A stretch of DNA of 7,011 bases. It comes from an archaeon. Its GTDB lineage: Archaea; Iainarchaeota; Iainarchaeia; Iainarchaeales; Iainarchaeaceae. The stretch covers positions 1-7,011 of the forward strand of contig JANLHD010000155.1 in assembly GCA_024653865.1 (NCBI GenBank), written 5' to 3'. Positions 5,194 through 7,011 of this stretch are shown here, in pieces. A model generated the notes under the pieces. That model was given only the letters and a program-made list of their open reading frames with translations, was not told the DNA's origin and ran no database searches. The position numbers and the translations under genes are program-made. The first letter of the stretch is position 1. Every line of letters starts with the position of its first letter.

Positions 5194-5946
5194 CTATATG
5201 AAGAGTTTGGAAAAATTGTCCCCGGTTGCCTTTTCCACCTCTTGGGAAGAAACCCCCTTTAGGCCGGCTATTTTGTCACAAACCACGGGAATCCACGAAG
5301 GGTCGGATTTTTTCCCCCCAAACTCCACAGGGGCATCGGTTTCGAGCAAAAGGTTTTCGAGCGGGATGCCCATAACAACTTTTGCGGAAGGCTCATCATG
5401 GAGAATAATTGGCCCCGCGGAAATGTAATAACCAAGCGAAATCGCCCTGGAAACGGTTTTTTTGCTGTTTGTAAACCAATGCAAATGCACCTTTTTTGCC
5501 CCCTCCTGCTCTAGCATATCAAGCGCCCTTGTTTCGGCGTAACGGGCATGCACGCTTATTGGAAGATTGTTTTTTGATGCGAGGCGAATGTAGCGCAAAA
5601 ACCACTCCTCCTGAAGCTCCCTTTGACTCGCCTCATTTGCGTGCTTGAAATCTATCCCAACCTCCCCAACCGAGGATGCTAGTGAAATGTTTTTTTCTGC
5701 AATTAAGTATGCCTCCTCGAGTTCGGCGCCATTCATTTTCATCACATAGGTCGGGTGCACGCCAAGGGCAATTTTAAGGCCAGCTATTTTCCCCGCCATG
5801 GAAACGTGCTTTTTTAGCGAATCCAGGTCGGTTGCGTTTGAAAGAAAATACTGCACACGCGCATTCGCTGCCTTTTCGGCAATTTTTTGGGGGTTTTCGA
5901 ACCAATCAAGGTGGCAATGTGAATCAGCTAACAAAAAAACACCCAT
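5194..5946 (-). CDS. tatD: TatD-family metal-dependent hydrolase (deoxyribonuclease)
   Basis: 250 residues, normal for the family. The amidohydrolase-type TIM barrel metal ligands are all visible: ADSHCHLD with His10 and His12, GVHPTYV near 62-68, SVGEVGID with Glu95, ISVHAR with His133, VHLHWF with His156, and LLETDAP with Asp204. TatD enzymes are cytosolic divalent-metal nucleases, usually 3'-5' exonucleases, implicated in DNA repair and RNA turnover. The exact substrate of this one is not shown by sequence. The start ATG at 5946 puts the HxH motif ten residues in, as is typical. The gene is divergent from the thioredoxin-like gene, with 57 bases between the two start codons, and is followed at 31 bases by the coiled-coil gene. 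Nothing is missing from the active site. Confidence 0.94.
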   Translation of the reverse strand: MGVFLLADSHCHLDWFENPQKIAEKAANARVQYFLSNATDLDSLKKHVSMAGKIAGLKIALGVHPTYVMKMNGAELEEAYLIAEKNISLASSVGEVGIDFKHANEASQRELQEEWFLRYIRLASKNNLPISVHARYAETRALDMLEQEGAKKVHLHWFTNSKKTVSRAISLGYYISAGPIILHDEPSAKVVMGIPLENLLLETDAPVEFGGKKSDPSWIPVVCDKIAGLKGVSSQEVEKATGDNFSKLFI

Positions 5947-5957
5947 TTAAAAAATTT
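5945..5957 (+). promoter_or_regulatory. Promoter (TATA box) of the thioredoxin-like gene
   Basis: TTTAAAAAA at 5946-5954, centred about 54 bases before the ATG at 6004, would start transcription near 5976 and leave room for the SD. It overlaps the tatD start codon, so tatD and this gene compete for the same DNA. Confidence 0.4.
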
Positions 5958-5980
5958 GGCTATCATAATCGATTAATCAG

Positions 5981-5994
5981 GAAAAAATTATAAG
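5981..5994 (-). promoter_or_regulatory. Promoter (TATA box) of tatD
   Basis: The minus strand reads CTTATAATTTTTTC. Centred near 5989, it would start transcription around 5963 and give tatD a leader of about 17 bases. It sits next to the SD of the divergent gene, so the two promoters face and overlap each other. Confidence 0.4.
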
Positions 5995-6000
5995 GGTGAC
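5994..6000 (+). promoter_or_regulatory. Ribosome binding site of the thioredoxin-like gene
   Basis: GGGTGAC lies three bases before the ATG at 6004 and is a good archaeal SD. It selects this ATG over the in-frame Met at codon 10. Confidence 0.65.
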
Positions 6001-6003
6001 CAA

Positions 6004-7011
6004 ATGGCCGAAAACCACGAAAAGGACGAAATGAAGGAAAAAAAGGAAAAATTCCTCGAACAGCCCACAAAAAAGCAGCAAAAAAAACCCAAGGAATCGG
6101 GCCTTCCGCTTTACCTAATAGCAATGTTTTTGGTGCTCGGGCTTTTGGGCGGCTATGCAATCAGCATTTTCTTCGGCACAGCCCCAATCGACACCCCCGG
6201 AAACGGCAACACGGACCAAAACACGAACGACATCACATACAGGACGGTCCCGGTTACAATCATTTACTCAAAGGACTGCGCAAATTGCAGGGAAGGCAAC
6301 ACAATAGAAGACCTTTTCGCTGTCAGGCAAATACCCTACTCCAAAAAACTCGTCGAAGCTAGCAGTGCGGAAGGAATTTCATTGCTCGAAAGGTTCCCGA
6401 GAATAACCAGTTTCCCAACCGCGATAGTCGACGCCACAAAGCTCGAATTTTACCCGACAACCAAAATAAACTTTGACGGCACACGCGCAATAATGAAGGC
6501 AACCGGAGTTTACCTCGTGCCGGAACTGAACCTAAATGACCAAGAATATTACCCGATTTATTACAAAGAAAAAGCAGCCGGGTTTTGCGGCAGCGCGCAA
6601 AAGCCCACAATCGTGCAATTTGACGATTATTACAGCCCCGGCAACACCGCGGGAAAACCCCTGCTCTATGACTTTGTGAAAGATTACAACGAAGCAGTGG
6701 AGTTCAAGTACAGTTTTGCGCAAACAGTTTCAACAGACACGAATTCGGGAAAGGCAAACCTCTTCCTCATGTGCGCCGCGGACCAGGGCAAGTACATTGA
6801 ACTCGAACAAAAAATAACGGGCATTTACTGCAACAACCCATTCAGTGGGGACGAGACACTATTGACACAACCTGAAGTTGAGGGATGCTCCACAATCAGC
6901 AACCACTACGCAACCCCCCTAACCCAAATCGAACTCGACATAGCAATTGGAAGAACAAGCATCGACCAAAATTCTTTCAAGACATGCATCGAGGACGAAG
7001 CAGTATTGTTC
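6004..7011 (+). CDS. Membrane-anchored thioredoxin/DsbA-like protein (3' end outside window)
   Basis: The frame is open from the ATG at 6004 to the window edge: 336 codons with no stop. Residues 1-33 are very charged and Lys-rich (cytoplasmic). Residues 35-57 (LPLYLIAMFLVLGLLGGYAISIFF) form one membrane helix, followed by a Gly/Asn/Asp-rich spacer (60-78), which puts the rest outside the cell. Residues about 80-170 look like a thioredoxin fold: VPVTIIYSKDCANCREG with CxxC at 92-95, and RITSFPTAIVD with the cis-Pro loop (FPT, 137-139). Residues about 198-336 resemble a DsbA-type thioredoxin domain: PTIVQFDDYYSP, then ANLFLMCAADQGKYIELEQK and FKTCIEDE. There the place usually held by a CPYC motif reads YYSPGN, so that domain lacks the usual redox pair. 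Other Cys are at 195, 257, 276, 295 and 328. The likely role is thiol-disulfide exchange in envelope proteins (inference). Confidence 0.82.
   Translation, partial: MAENHEKDEMKEKKEKFLEQPTKKQQKKPKESGLPLYLIAMFLVLGLLGGYAISIFFGTAPIDTPGNGNTDQNTNDITYRTVPVTIIYSKDCANCREGNTIEDLFAVRQIPYSKKLVEASSAEGISLLERFPRITSFPTAIVDATKLEFYPTTKINFDGTRAIMKATGVYLVPELNLNDQEYYPIYYKEKAAGFCGSAQKPTIVQFDDYYSPGNTAGKPLLYDFVKDYNEAVEFKYSFAQTVSTDTNSGKANLFLMCAADQGKYIELEQKITGIYCNNPFSGDETLLTQPEVEGCSTISNHYATPLTQIELDIAIGRTSIDQNSFKTCIEDEAVLF

Noticed and set aside
1..7011. Mobile element, CRISPR array or defence island
   Set aside because: No transposase, integrase, terminal inverted repeats, spaced direct repeats or defence-gene motifs are visible. 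The genes are mostly recognisable housekeeping or small unknown proteins.

Overview
The window looks archaeal, most likely from a small-genome (DPANN-type) archaeon, but I cannot name the lineage from sequence alone. Four things point this way. TATA boxes sit about 26-27 bases upstream of several start codons, which suggests leaderless mRNAs. Two genes with longer leaders carry an archaeal-type GGTGA Shine-Dalgarno motif. Genes end in bare T-runs. The DNA is A-rich with very tight spacing. I see no insertion sequence, tRNA, rRNA or CRISPR array.

Layout from left to right: (1) the 3' part of an ABC-F ATPase gene (+), cut by the window edge, converges on (2) a gene for a protein with a C-terminal J domain (-). 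Upstream of that on the same strand is (3) a two-domain gene (-) fusing a 5'-methylthioadenosine/S-adenosylhomocysteine nucleosidase (MTAN) to an adenine phosphoribosyltransferase (APRT). A structured non-coding stretch of about 220 bases follows, which may encode a small RNA. Next is (4) a 96-residue secreted protein gene (-) with a strong SD and a hairpin/T-run terminator. It is divergent from (5) an RNase HIII-like gene (+) that seems to lack its C-terminal part. That gene converges on (6) a membrane-anchored coiled-coil protein gene (-), which lies 31 bases downstream of (7) a TatD-family metal-dependent hydrolase (-). Divergent from tatD is (8) a membrane-anchored thioredoxin/DsbA-like protein gene (+) that runs off the right edge without a stop.

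Functionally this is a mixed housekeeping neighbourhood: ribosome-associated ATPase, co-chaperone, adenine salvage, RNA/DNA hybrid and DNA/RNA processing, and envelope thiol chemistry. The clearest functional unit is the MTAN-APRT fusion. It would turn the by-products of SAM use (MTA, SAH) into adenine and then directly into AMP. The least expected items are this fusion, the abruptly ending RNase HIII, the possible RNA at 3334-3434, a CCAAAA-repeat region between the divergent promoters at 3775-3950, and the apparently degenerate second thioredoxin-fold domain of the last gene.
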